From: Mesorhizobium loti R88b
GTDB taxonomy: Bacteria > Pseudomonadota > Alphaproteobacteria > Rhizobiales > Rhizobiaceae
Assembly: GCF_013170845.1 (NCBI RefSeq)
Contig: NZ_CP033367.1
Location: 1,550,001-1,614,000, forward strand
Direction of reading: 5' to 3'
DNA: 64,000 nt
Shown: positions 57,364 through 64,000 of the stretch, piece by piece
Numbering within the stretch: the stretch's first letter is position 1
How the letters are laid out: every line of letters starts with the position of its first letter
The notes under the pieces: model-generated
What the model saw: the letters and a program-made list of their open reading frames with translations, nothing else
What the model was told of the DNA's origin: nothing
Databases searched by the model: none
Position numbers and translations under genes: made by a program

Positions 57364-57765
57364 ATGTTCGGTGCCGTCCCGCTTTTGATCGTGCCTTTCA
57401 TTCTCTACAATCTCGGCCTGCTCGGAATTTTCGGCGGCGGCGACGATCCGTGGGCGAGCGAGATCTTCTCGTTCCACATGATGTCGGGCGGGGTGTTCTC
57501 GATGACGCTCGGCGACCTGCTGGTGCTGATCGGGCTGATCTTCCTGTTCCTCGAAATGGTGAAGTCGGCGCGCACGACCAGCGCCTCGATCATGGACCAT
57601 CTTCTTTCGACGCTGGTCTTCGTCGCTTTCCTGGTCGAGTTCCTGCTGGTCAAGGGCGCCGCGCACTCGATCTTCTTCACGCTGATGATCATCGCGCTGT
57701 TCGATGTGCTGGCCGGGTTCGCGGTGTCGATGCGGTCGGCCAGCCGGGATATCAACCTGAATTAG
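57364..57765 (+). CDS. Conserved small membrane protein
   Basis: This 133-residue protein has four hydrophobic segments: VPLLIVPFILYNLGLLGIF, LLVLIGLIFLFLEMV, LLSTLVFVAFLVEFLLV and FFTLMIIALFDVLAGFAVSM. A short loop has GGGDDPWASEIFSFHMMSGG. It is an inner-membrane protein of a family seen in rhizobia without known function. The start at 57364 follows GGAGACGCC at good spacing; the longer frame to 57223 is arginine-rich and unlikely. It has no close operon partner. Confidence 0.8.
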   Translation: MFGAVPLLIVPFILYNLGLLGIFGGGDDPWASEIFSFHMMSGGVFSMTLGDLLVLIGLIFLFLEMVKSARTTSASIMDHLLSTLVFVAFLVEFLLVKGAAHSIFFTLMIIALFDVLAGFAVSMRSASRDINLN

Positions 57766-57773
57766 GCTGCATT

Positions 57774-57898
57774 GATATTCAGGTGATGCCGGCCTGCGAA
57801 GGGTGGCTTCCTGCGCTTCCGGTACTCACGTACCCAAAAGTACGCTCCGTTCCGATTCTCGGAATCCATCCTTCTCGGCTCGGCCTGACCTGAATCTC
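57774..57898. repeat. Palindromic repeat, copy 2 of the GCTTCCGGT family
   Basis: This has the same core as copy 1: TGCGCTTCCGGTACTCACG, then TACGCTCCGTTCCGATTCTC. Its outer arms (e.g. GATATTCAGGTGATGCCGG facing TCGGCCTGACCTGAATCTC) pair with each other but differ from copy 1. It lies between two convergent genes. Confidence 0.85.
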
Positions 57899-57936
57899 AA
57901 AGCAGCCCCGCTTCGATGTGGGATGTCGAAGGATGC

Positions 57937-58368
57937 TCAGCCCGGATCGGCGGTGAAGCCGGCGGCCTCGATGCCGGCGATGGCCGCTGCCTCGTCATTG
58001 TCCGACGTGTCGCCGGAAATGCCGACGGCGCCGATGATGGCGCCGGCCTTGTCGCGGATCAGCACGCCGCCGACCACCGGCAGCACGCGTCCGCCCGACA
58101 CGTCGGAAATGCCGGCGACCAGATGCGGGCGCTCTTTGGCGAAGGCCTCGACCTTGCGCGAGCCCATGCCGATCGCCAGCGCGCCATAGGCCTTGCCGGC
58201 CGACATTTGCGGGCGCAGGAACGAGGCGCCGTCCTGGCGCTGGAAAGCGACCAGATGGCCGCCGGCGTCAAGCACCGAGACGCCGAGCGGCTTGAGCTTG
58301 AGGTCGGCCCCCTTGGTGAAGGCGGCATCGATGATTTGCCTGGCTTTTTCGAGCGGCAGTGCGGTCAT
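57937..58368 (-). CDS. GlcG/HbpS-family (DUF336) protein
   Basis: This 143-residue protein belongs to the heme-degrading/heme-binding HbpS-like family, also named GlcG. It has ARQIIDAAFTKGADL at the start, LGVSVLDAGGHLVAFQRQDG, SFLRPQMSAGKAYGALAIGM, and the glycine-rich VLPVVGGVLIRDKAGAIIGA with VGISGDTSDNDEAAAIAGIE. No signal peptide is visible, so it is cytoplasmic. The family's function differs between members (heme sensing, glycolate-linked); none is set here. Confidence 0.86.
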   Translation of the reverse strand: MTALPLEKARQIIDAAFTKGADLKLKPLGVSVLDAGGHLVAFQRQDGASFLRPQMSAGKAYGALAIGMGSRKVEAFAKERPHLVAGISDVSGGRVLPVVGGVLIRDKAGAIIGAVGISGDTSDNDEAAAIAGIEAAGFTADPG

Positions 58369-58560
58369 GGCAAGCTCCTGTTGAAAGGGACAATCATCGG
58401 CCGCCGGCCGGCCGATGCAATCCCGGTTTCGATTGAAATTGCTTCGCGTGAGAAGGCGGGATGAGGCTTATTCGGATCGCGCCGCGAACGCGGCAATGCG
58501 CTGATGCAATCAACTCTCACCAGATCAAGGGCGATGACGAAACTGGTGGATAACAGCGCG

Positions 58561-58806
58561 CTACTTTTTCTTGGCGCGTGCAGGCTTCTTGGCGGGCGCT
58601 GCCGGCACGTCGGCAAGGTCTTCGGCTTCCTTGGCGAGCCGCAGGGCCCTCAGCTTGTCGGTCTTTGCCTTGCGGGCGTCGCTCTCGGCGACATATTCCG
58701 CCATTGCTTTCTGGCGGACCGTTGCGGCCTCTTCCTGCTTCTTGAAGCGCTGATCGGCACGCGCGCGGGCACTATCCCTAGAGTTCTCAACCAAGACATT
58801 ATCCAA
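58561..58806 (-). CDS. Small basic hypothetical protein
   Basis: This 81-residue, highly charged helical protein has the sequence RARADQRFKKQEEAATVRQK, AMAEYVAESDARKAKTDKLR, ALRLAKEAEDLAD and a Lys/Ala/Pro tail (APAKKPARAKKK). The tail resembles histone-H1-like nucleic-acid-binding ends. It is predicted to be an extended alpha helix. No family with a known function is recognised. It follows the HxlR gene on the same strand, separated by 65 bases. Confidence 0.65.
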   Translation of the reverse strand: MDNVLVENSRDSARARADQRFKKQEEAATVRQKAMAEYVAESDARKAKTDKLRALRLAKEAEDLADVPAAPAKKPARAKKK

Positions 58807-58871
58807 TCGCTTGAATTGTGATTTTCCGTATCTTCTAGCAGAGCCGGCCCTCGAACGGGAAAATAAGTTGA

Positions 58872-59393
58872 TCAGGCGGCCGGGCTGGCGCTGAGAGCCT
58901 TGCTGGCGACCACAGCCTCATAAGCCGCCCGCAAGGTCGCGCGGACAGAAGGACCGGACGCCGTATCGAGCGGCGTACCGAGATGCTCATGGCGCAACTC
59001 GTCCATGAATTTCTCCCACATTGGCGGTCCGCCTTTTTCCAGGAGCTCGGCGCGGATCGAGAGTTCCTCGCTGGTCGGCAGCCAGACGCGGCCCCAGGCG
59101 CCGAGATGGGCCAGGATCGGCACCAGCGTGATGGCCATCTCGGTCAGGCTGTAGATCGCCTTCTGCTTGTGCGAGGGGTCGTCAGCCTTGGTCAGCATGC
59201 CGAGCTGCATCAAACGCTTCAGCCGGTCGGCGAGGATGTTGGAGGCAATGCCTTCCATCGATCCGTTGAGCAGCTCGCGAAAATGGCGCTTACCGCCGAA
59301 AATCATGTCGCGAAGGATGATCAGGCTCCAGCGATCTCCGAACACTTCCAGCGACAGGTTGATCGGGCAGCCGGATCGGCGATCGAGGCTCAT
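58872..59393 (-). CDS. HxlR-family transcriptional regulator
   Basis: This is a winged-helix regulator of 173 residues. The HxlR signature starts SGCPINLSLEVFGDRWSLII (the conserved cysteine and the W-x-x-x-I-L-R segment), then LRDMIFGGKRHFRELLNGSM, EGIASNILADRLKRLMQLGM and YSLTEMAITLVPILAHLGAW. A C-terminal extension of 60 residues is longer than usual. It is divergent from the alpha/beta hydrolase, and likely represses it via the palindromes at 59415-59467. Confidence 0.9.
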   Translation of the reverse strand: MSLDRRSGCPINLSLEVFGDRWSLIILRDMIFGGKRHFRELLNGSMEGIASNILADRLKRLMQLGMLTKADDPSHKQKAIYSLTEMAITLVPILAHLGAWGRVWLPTSEELSIRAELLEKGGPPMWEKFMDELRHEHLGTPLDTASGPSVRATLRAAYEAVVASKALSASPAA

Positions 59394-59414
59394 TCGATTC
59401 TCTCCATAAAACCA

Positions 59415-59467
59415 GTTGCATTATCGTATCAGTTTTATTATGGTGCAACCGATTGCAAAGTGCAATC
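59415..59467. promoter_or_regulatory. GTTGCA/TGCAAC and GATTGCA/TGCAATC dyads, likely HxlR operator
   Basis: GTTGCA (59415-59420) faces TGCAAC (59444-59449), and GATTGCA-AAG-TGCAATC is a perfect 17-bp dyad at 59451-59467. All four half-sites share TTGCA. They fill the 90 bases between the divergent HxlR and hydrolase genes; the last lies just before the hydrolase ribosome site. Confidence 0.6.
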
Positions 59468-59483
59468 AGATGAGGAGGCCGCG

Positions 59484-60320
59484 ATGACCACGATCGACCG
59501 ATCCGAGATCATATCCGAAGCCTTTGGCGATCCGGCGAATCCCGCGCTGCTGCTGATCATGGGGGCGATGGCCTCGATGCTGTGGTGGCCAGATGCGCTT
59601 TGCGGAAAGCTTTCGGACGCCGGCCTGTATGTGATCCGCTTCGACAATCGCGATACCGGCCGCTCGACCAAATATCCGCCGGGCCAGCCGCCCTACACAT
59701 TCGACGACATGGCCGATGATGCGATCGATGTCCTCGACAGCCACGGCATCGACATGGCCCATGTCGCCGGCATGTCGATGGGCGGCATCATCGCGCAACG
59801 CGTGGCACTCAAGCATCCGTCCCGTGTCGCGTCGCTGACCGTGATCAGCAGCTCACCGATGGGGATGGATACCTCGCATCTGCCGCAGACGACCGATGCC
59901 TATGCCGAGCATTCGGCCGAGGGGGCTGATGTCGACTGGTCGGACCGCCGCCAGGTGATCGATTTCATGGTCAGAGATACGCGGGCTATCGCTGGCATCG
60001 CGCATCCCTTCGACGAAGCCGGGATGCGCGCCTTCATCGAACGGGACTACGACCGCTCTGGTGGCTTCCTGAGCGCAACCAATCATTTTTCGCTCAAGGG
60101 CGGCGATGTGTGGAAGGGCCGCCTGCCGGCGATGGCGGCGCCGCTGCTGGTCATCCATGGCACAGCGGACCCGATCTTTCCGGTCGAACACGGCGAAGCA
60201 CTGGCCGAGGCGGTCGCCGGTGCAAAACTGCTTCGCATCGAGGGCGGCGGCCACGAACTGCACCCGCAGGACTGGCCGGCGATATCAGCCGCCATCGTCG
60301 CGCATATCGAATCCCATTGA
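59484..60320 (+). CDS. Alpha/beta hydrolase
   Basis: This 278-residue cytoplasmic alpha/beta hydrolase has the oxyanion region LLLIMGAMASMLWWPDALCG, IRFDNRDTGRSTKY, the nucleophile serine in VAGMSMGGIIAQRVALKHPS near residue 96, the acid in VIHGTADPIFPVEHG and the histidine in GGGHELHP. It is close to the AclR/esterase-type hydrolases often paired with HxlR or TetR regulators. The start is set by GAGGAGG seven bases before ATG; longer frames upstream run through the divergent gene. Substrate unknown. Confidence 0.87.
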   Translation: MTTIDRSEIISEAFGDPANPALLLIMGAMASMLWWPDALCGKLSDAGLYVIRFDNRDTGRSTKYPPGQPPYTFDDMADDAIDVLDSHGIDMAHVAGMSMGGIIAQRVALKHPSRVASLTVISSSPMGMDTSHLPQTTDAYAEHSAEGADVDWSDRRQVIDFMVRDTRAIAGIAHPFDEAGMRAFIERDYDRSGGFLSATNHFSLKGGDVWKGRLPAMAAPLLVIHGTADPIFPVEHGEALAEAVAGAKLLRIEGGGHELHPQDWPAISAAIVAHIESH

Positions 60321-60442
60321 GACTTTGAGGGGGCGGGCTTGACGTTCAAGGTTCGTCGCAATAGTTAAGTAAATGCTTCAGTGTTGACCAAGCGGATGCA
60401 CACCGCCCGCCATCGATGAACCAGAAAACAAACGAGCAAGAA

Positions 60443-61099
60443 ATGTCCCTGACGCTGCATTTCCATCCGCTGGCCTCCTTCTGCTGGAAGCCGTTGATCG
60501 CGCTTTATGAAAACGGCACGGCCTTCCACCCGGCCATTGTCGATCTTGGCGACGAGCAGTCGCGCGCGGCCTTCCTGAAAATTTCGCCGACCGGCAAGAT
60601 GCCGGCACTGCGCGACGATGCGCGCGACCGCACGGTGCTGGAATCGACCATCGTCGTCGAATATCTCGACGCGCACTATCGCGGGCCGGTCCAACTCGTT
60701 CCCGCCGGCATCGACCGCGCACTTGCCGTCCGCCAGGCCGACCGCTTCTATGATTTCTATGTGCAGGAGCCGATGCAGAAGATCGTCGGCGATCGGTTGC
60801 GGCCACAGGACAAGACCGATCCGTTCGGCGTCGAGCAGGCGCGCGGCCAACTGCGCACTTCCTACGCCATCATCGAAGAGGACATGCAGTCGAAGATCTG
60901 GGCGATGGGCGACAGCTTCACCATGGCCGACTGCGCGGCGTCCCCGGCGCTGTTCTATGCCAACAAGGTCGAGCCGTTCGGTGACAAGTACCCGGCCGTG
61001 AAACGCTATCATGACCGCTTGCTGCAGCGCCCTGCCTTCGCCAGGGTGATCGAGGAGGCGCAGCCCTACTTCAAGTTCTTCCCCTACAACAACGGCTGA
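60443..61099 (+). CDS. Glutathione S-transferase family protein
   Basis: This 218-residue protein has an N-terminal thioredoxin-like domain (LTLHFHPLASFCWKPLIALY with Ser/Cys in the active-site position, SPTGKMPAL with the cis-Pro, LESTIVVEYLDAHY with the glutathione-binding E-S motif) and an all-helical C-terminal domain with IWAMGDSFTMADCAASPALF. Conjugation of glutathione to some electrophile is likely. An in-frame ATG also exists nine codons earlier. The ArsR gene begins five bases after its stop. Confidence 0.85.
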   Translation: MSLTLHFHPLASFCWKPLIALYENGTAFHPAIVDLGDEQSRAAFLKISPTGKMPALRDDARDRTVLESTIVVEYLDAHYRGPVQLVPAGIDRALAVRQADRFYDFYVQEPMQKIVGDRLRPQDKTDPFGVEQARGQLRTSYAIIEEDMQSKIWAMGDSFTMADCAASPALFYANKVEPFGDKYPAVKRYHDRLLQRPAFARVIEEAQPYFKFFPYNNG

Positions 61100-61104
61100 T
61101 CGCA

Positions 61105-61431
61105 ATGCTGCACGATCCCGCCCAGCTCGACCGGATGTTCCAGGCGCTCGCCGATCCGGCGCGGCGACAGATGGTCGACCGGCTGTCGCGCGGCCCCGCC
61201 TCGGTCAGCCAGCTGGCCGAGCCGCTGGCGATGTCGCTGTCGGCCGTCGTCCAGCATCTCAACGTGCTCGAGGCGAGCGGACTTGTCCGCACGCAGAAGG
61301 TTGGACGGGTTCGCACCTGCCAGATCGAGCCGAAGGCGCTGCGGGCTGCCGAGCACTGGATCAATGAGCGGCGCCGCGCCTGGGAGCGCCGTCTGGACCG
61401 GCTCGGTGATTTTCTCGCCGAGAGCGAATGA
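61105..61431 (+). CDS. ArsR-family transcriptional regulator
   Basis: This 108-residue winged-helix protein starts MLHDPAQLDRMFQALADPAR and has the recognition region SVSQLAEPLAMSLSAVVQHL and NVLEASGLVRTQKVGRVRTC. No metal-binding cysteine cluster is present, so it is not an arsenic/metal sensor of the classic kind but one of the ArsR proteins paired with SRPBCC/AHSA1 genes. It forms a tight run with GST, NTF2-like and SRPBCC genes. Confidence 0.9.
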   Translation: MLHDPAQLDRMFQALADPARRQMVDRLSRGPASVSQLAEPLAMSLSAVVQHLNVLEASGLVRTQKVGRVRTCQIEPKALRAAEHWINERRRAWERRLDRLGDFLAESE

Positions 61432-61454
61432 GTTGAACAACAGGGAGAACGAGC

Positions 61455-61829
61455 ATGGCTGCCAAAGCAAGGGCGGAGCTGATCCGGTTCTATTTCGCTG
61501 CCTATCAGGCAAATGAGCGCGATGTCGCCGAGACGATGCTGACGGACGACTTCACGTTTACCAGCCCCTATGACGATGCCATCGACCGCGCGACCTATTT
61601 CGCCCGTTGCTGGCCGGACAGTCCCGTCTTCAAGTCGATTACAATCGAGCGGATCAGCGAAGACGTGGATGCCGCCTTTGTCCTCTACCGCTGCGAAACG
61701 CTTGACGGCAAAACCTTCCGCAATACCGAACTGCATGCGTTTCGCGGCGACCAACTGCGCAGCGTCGAGGTCTATTTCGGCGCCTCCTATCGCGAAGGCG
61801 TTTTCATTCCGCAGAACCAGTCAAGCTGA
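61455..61829 (+). CDS. NTF2-like/SnoaL-type protein
   Basis: This 124-residue protein has a SnoaL/NTF2-like cone fold (ELIRFYFAAYQANERDVAET, MLTDDFTFTSPYDDAIDRAT, VLYRCETLDGKTFRNTELHA, VEVYFGASY). Family members bind or change small hydrophobic molecules. It is 23 bases after ArsR and 18 before the SRPBCC gene, so one transcript. Confidence 0.85.
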   Translation: MAAKARAELIRFYFAAYQANERDVAETMLTDDFTFTSPYDDAIDRATYFARCWPDSPVFKSITIERISEDVDAAFVLYRCETLDGKTFRNTELHAFRGDQLRSVEVYFGASYREGVFIPQNQSS

Positions 61830-61847
61830 CCAACACGGGAGCAATCC

Positions 61848-62312
61848 ATGACCGAACGTTCCGTCGTCCACTCTACCTTCGTCATCGAACGTCTCTATCC
61901 GGTGGCGCCGGCGAAAGTCTTTTTCGCGCTCAGCAACCTTGACGCCAAGCGGCGCTGGTTCACCGATCCCGACAACCCGATGCCCGGCCGCTTCGAGATG
62001 GACTTCCGCGTCGGCGGCAAGGAGGTCAATGCCGGTGAGCCAAAGGATGGGCCGATTCACATCTACACCGCCACCTATCAGGACATCGTGCAGGACCAGC
62101 GCATCGTTTACAGCTACGACATGCTGTTCGGCGATATCAGGATCTCGGTGTCGCTGGCCACGATCGAACTTTTTGCCGAGGGCAAGGGCACGCGGCTGGT
62201 GCTGACCGAGCAGGGCGCTTTTCTCGATGGCCATGACAAGTCGGAGACACGCGAGCACGGGACAGGCGTGTTGCTCGATATGCTCGGCGCCTCCCTGGGC
62301 ACGAAGAACTGA
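61848..62312 (+). CDS. SRPBCC/AHSA1-family protein
   Basis: This 154-residue START-like ligand-binding protein includes [45 protein letters not shown] and [19 protein letters not shown], the AHSA1 pattern, with a hydrophobic cavity. Such proteins are often encoded right after an ArsR regulator; the ligand is unknown. Convergent with the next ArsR gene. Confidence 0.88.
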   Translation: MTERSVVHSTFVIERLYPVAPAKVFFALSNLDAKRRWFTDPDNPMPGRFEMDFRVGGKEVNAGEPKDGPIHIYTATYQDIVQDQRIVYSYDMLFGDIRISVSLATIELFAEGKGTRLVLTEQGAFLDGHDKSETREHGTGVLLDMLGASLGTKN

Positions 62313-62343
62313 AGGCGGTTGATCAGGCGGCGGCCTGAAAGGG

Positions 62344-62607
62344 TCAGGCTTCCCAGAACTGGTCGAGCCAGATGTTGAGTTTCAGGAAGCCGGCATTGCT
62401 TACCGTATAAACACGCCGCGTGCCTTCAGCCTTGGCATTGACCAGGCCGGCATCGAGCAACACTTTCAGATGCTGGGATACGGCCGGGCGTGAGACGGGC
62501 AATCCGGCGGCCAACTCGTTGACGGTCTTCGGACCGCGTCGAAGTTCTTCCAGAAGGTGGCGCCGATTGGGGTCGGCGATCGCCATGAAGGCGTCGGAAA
62601 ACATCAT
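62344..62607 (-). CDS. ArsR-family transcriptional regulator (second)
   Basis: This 87-residue winged-helix protein begins MMFSDAFMAIADPNRRHLLE and has TVNELAAGLPVSRPAVSQHL, then KVLLDAGLVNAKAEGTRRVY. It lacks metal-binding cysteines. It starts 31 bases after the MFS gene stop and probably shares that transcript, so its target may be that gene. Confidence 0.9.
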   Translation of the reverse strand: MMFSDAFMAIADPNRRHLLEELRRGPKTVNELAAGLPVSRPAVSQHLKVLLDAGLVNAKAEGTRRVYTVSNAGFLKLNIWLDQFWEA

Positions 62608-62638
62608 GTCTCATTTGTGAGGCAAAGTTTTTCGAATC

Positions 62639-63886
62639 TCAACTGTTTGCTTCTGCTTTTCTTCTTGGATCGAGCCGCAATGCTTCCGGTGTCACCGACC
62701 GGTCGGCCGGCTGCGTCTTGAAGGCATCGCGATTTTCGATCGGCACCGGAGCGCGGCGGCTGATGCGCAGCAGCGTGTAGCCGGCGAGGCAGAGATGCGC
62801 GAAGGCGGTTGCCAGGAACAGCCCCTCCGGGCGCATCCAGCCCATCAGTGCCGCCGCCAGCAAGGGGCCGATCATGGTGCCGAAGCCGTAAAGCAGCAGC
62901 AGGCCGCCCGACACCTTGACGAAATCTTCCGACCGCGCGTGGTCGTTGGCATGTGCCACGGCGATCGAATAGAGCGTGTAGGCGAAGGCGCCGTAAGCGG
63001 CGGTCAGGACGATAACGAAGATGGCAGAGCGCGGCTCGAACAGGAAGATCAAGAGCGCCACCAACGCCCCGCCGAAAGCGGCGCCGGCGAGCACGTAACG
63101 CCGGTCGGTCTTGTCGGACAGGCGCCCGGCCGGCAGCTGCATGGCGGCGCCCGCAACGACGACAAGGCTCATCATCAGTGCGATCTCGGGCGTCGAGATG
63201 CCGATGCGCGCACCATAGACGGCACCCAGCGTGCCCCAGGCGCCGTTGGCGATGCCGACCAACAGGCAAGCGACCGCCGACACCGGCGAGTTGGCGTAGA
63301 GCCCCTTGACGTCGAGCTTGACGTCCTGCAGCGGCTTGGGATGCGAGGCCGTCGACACCGCGGTCGGGATCAGCGACAGGCAGAACAGGATGCCGGTGAT
63401 CATGAACAGCGACGCCGACTTGACGTCGCCGCCGGCAACGATCATCTGGCCGCCCATGATCGAGGCATAGGTGACCATCATGTAGAGGCCGAAGACGGTG
63501 CCTCGATTTTCGTTGGTAGCTTTCTCGTTCAGCCAGCTCTCGATGACCATGAAGGCACCGGCCATGGTAAAGCCGGTGAAGGCGCGCAGCAGGATCCAGA
63601 CATATTCGTCGATGATCAGGCCGGTGAGCAGCGCCACGATGGCGCCGGACGCGGCAAAGGCGCCGAAAGCGCGCACATGCCCCGCGCGGCGCACGAGACG
63701 CGGCGCGAAGAAGCAGCCGGTGACGAAGCCGCCGGCCCAGGCCGTACCCATCAGGCCGAGCGATGCGGTGGAGAAACCCTCCAGCTGGCCACGCAGCGGC
63801 AACAGCAGTCCATGCAATCCAGATGCCGCCAGCAGGAAGGCAGTGCCGCGAAGCAGGGAAAGGATCGGCCTGTAGGATGCGAGCAT
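62639..63886 (-). CDS. MFS transporter (YcaD/UMF-like)
   Basis: This 415-residue major facilitator has 12 predicted helices. The first segment is ILSLLRGTAFLLAASGLHGL, with a typical loop ACFFAPRLVRRAGHVRAFGA-like stretch (GCFFAPRLVRRAGHVRAFGA) after helix 2 and FMVIESWLNEKATNENRGTV after helix 4. That last motif marks YcaD-like transporters of unknown substrate. I chose ATG 63886 (MLASYRPIL); an in-frame ATG at 63931 is possible. Neither has a strong ribosome site. ArsR follows. Confidence 0.85.
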   Translation of the reverse strand: MLASYRPILSLLRGTAFLLAASGLHGLLLPLRGQLEGFSTASLGLMGTAWAGGFVTGCFFAPRLVRRAGHVRAFGAFAASGAIVALLTGLIIDEYVWILLRAFTGFTMAGAFMVIESWLNEKATNENRGTVFGLYMMVTYASIMGGQMIVAGGDVKSASLFMITGILFCLSLIPTAVSTASHPKPLQDVKLDVKGLYANSPVSAVACLLVGIANGAWGTLGAVYGARIGISTPEIALMMSLVVVAGAAMQLPAGRLSDKTDRRYVLAGAAFGGALVALLIFLFEPRSAIFVIVLTAAYGAFAYTLYSIAVAHANDHARSEDFVKVSGGLLLLYGFGTMIGPLLAAALMGWMRPEGLFLATAFAHLCLAGYTLLRISRRAPVPIENRDAFKTQPADRSVTPEALRLDPRRKAEANS

Positions 63887-64000
63887 TTTTTTATCCGGCT
63901 GGACTCTGGAAGGGTCTGAAGACAGTCGCATTCCGGCTTTTCAGCGGCGGGCCGTTCCGCCCGTTCCTCTATCCACGGCGAAACAGCGCTTCGGCGGCCG

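Noticed and set aside
58365..58616. An 83-codon minus-strand frame between the HbpS-like gene and the basic protein
   Set aside because: Arg/Pro/Ser-rich, no ribosome site, and overlaps the start region of its neighbour.
63969..64000. Possible C-terminus (AALFRRG-like) of another minus-strand gene at the right edge
   Set aside because: Only about nine codons are visible, which cannot be told from chance.

Overview
The window is G+C-rich, tightly packed bacterial chromosome that looks like Rhizobiales, closest to Mesorhizobium. This rests on the divergent phaR / phbA-phbB polyhydroxybutyrate locus, an FtrA-type regulator, an alphaproteobacterial Suv3-like helicase, cysteine-free L36, HTH-fused citrate synthase, many ABC uptake operons and intergenic palindromic repeats. 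I saw no tRNA, rRNA, CRISPR array, insertion sequence or prophage. Most of it reads as core chromosome; one gene (22867-24078) looks acquired.

Layout. 1-2958: Suv3-like helicase, running off the left edge. 3667-6610: phbB and phbA against divergent phaR. 6658-8690: GNAT acetyltransferase and rhodanese, divergent from FtrA. 8706-11030: two divergent citrate-synthase-type genes, one with an N-terminal DNA-binding domain. 11240-12370: patatin-like phospholipase. 13260-17687: RND efflux adaptor and pump. 17785-21089: DUF3309 protein, an NAD(P)-binding protein divergent from a LysR regulator, and an MFS transporter. 21532-26441: DUF1244 protein, N-formylglutamate amidohydrolase, a low-G+C geranylgeranyl-reductase-like gene between two copies of the amidohydrolase 5' end, DUF1036 protein and pyruvate kinase. 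26649-27378: a frameshifted L,D-transpeptidase. 27452-30673: alpha/beta hydrolase, TPR protein, L36, LprI-like protein. 30687-32278: purE-purK. 32359-38813: a sugar operon (isomerase, binding protein, ATPase, permease, RpiR regulator, PfkB kinase). 38991-40694: ECF sigma factor and anti-sigma factor. 40834-46578: an amino-acid uptake and catabolism operon (ABC transporter, RidA, SelA-like PLP enzyme) under a divergent IclR regulator. 46608-50436: two DUF465 proteins, ispG, lytic transglycosylase, methyltransferase. 50459-54847: hybrid histidine kinase and idnO/idnD-type idonate genes. 54903-57128: prenyl synthase, mtgA, rpmF. 57364-63886: small membrane protein, HbpS-like protein, HxlR and alpha/beta hydrolase pair, GST, ArsR/NTF2/SRPBCC module, ArsR and MFS genes.

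How parts work together. PHB synthesis (phbAB) is probably governed by PhaR, whose TGC-rich target-like sequences also appear before the patatin gene and, more weakly, before the RND genes. The sugar operon resembles the E. coli allose system in its parts. In the amino-acid operon, a PLP enzyme beside RidA suggests chemistry that releases a reactive enamine or imine.

Most unusual signals: two intergenic elements built on a 7-nt period with TAG in each unit; two palindromic repeats that share a core but have different, individually self-complementary outer arms; a 68-bp inverted repeat; the duplication flanking the reductase gene; and the citrate synthase pair, in which the HTH-bearing protein keeps the catalytic aspartate while its partner appears to have glutamate. 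Starts were chosen from Shine-Dalgarno sequences and family lengths; all alignments were made by eye.
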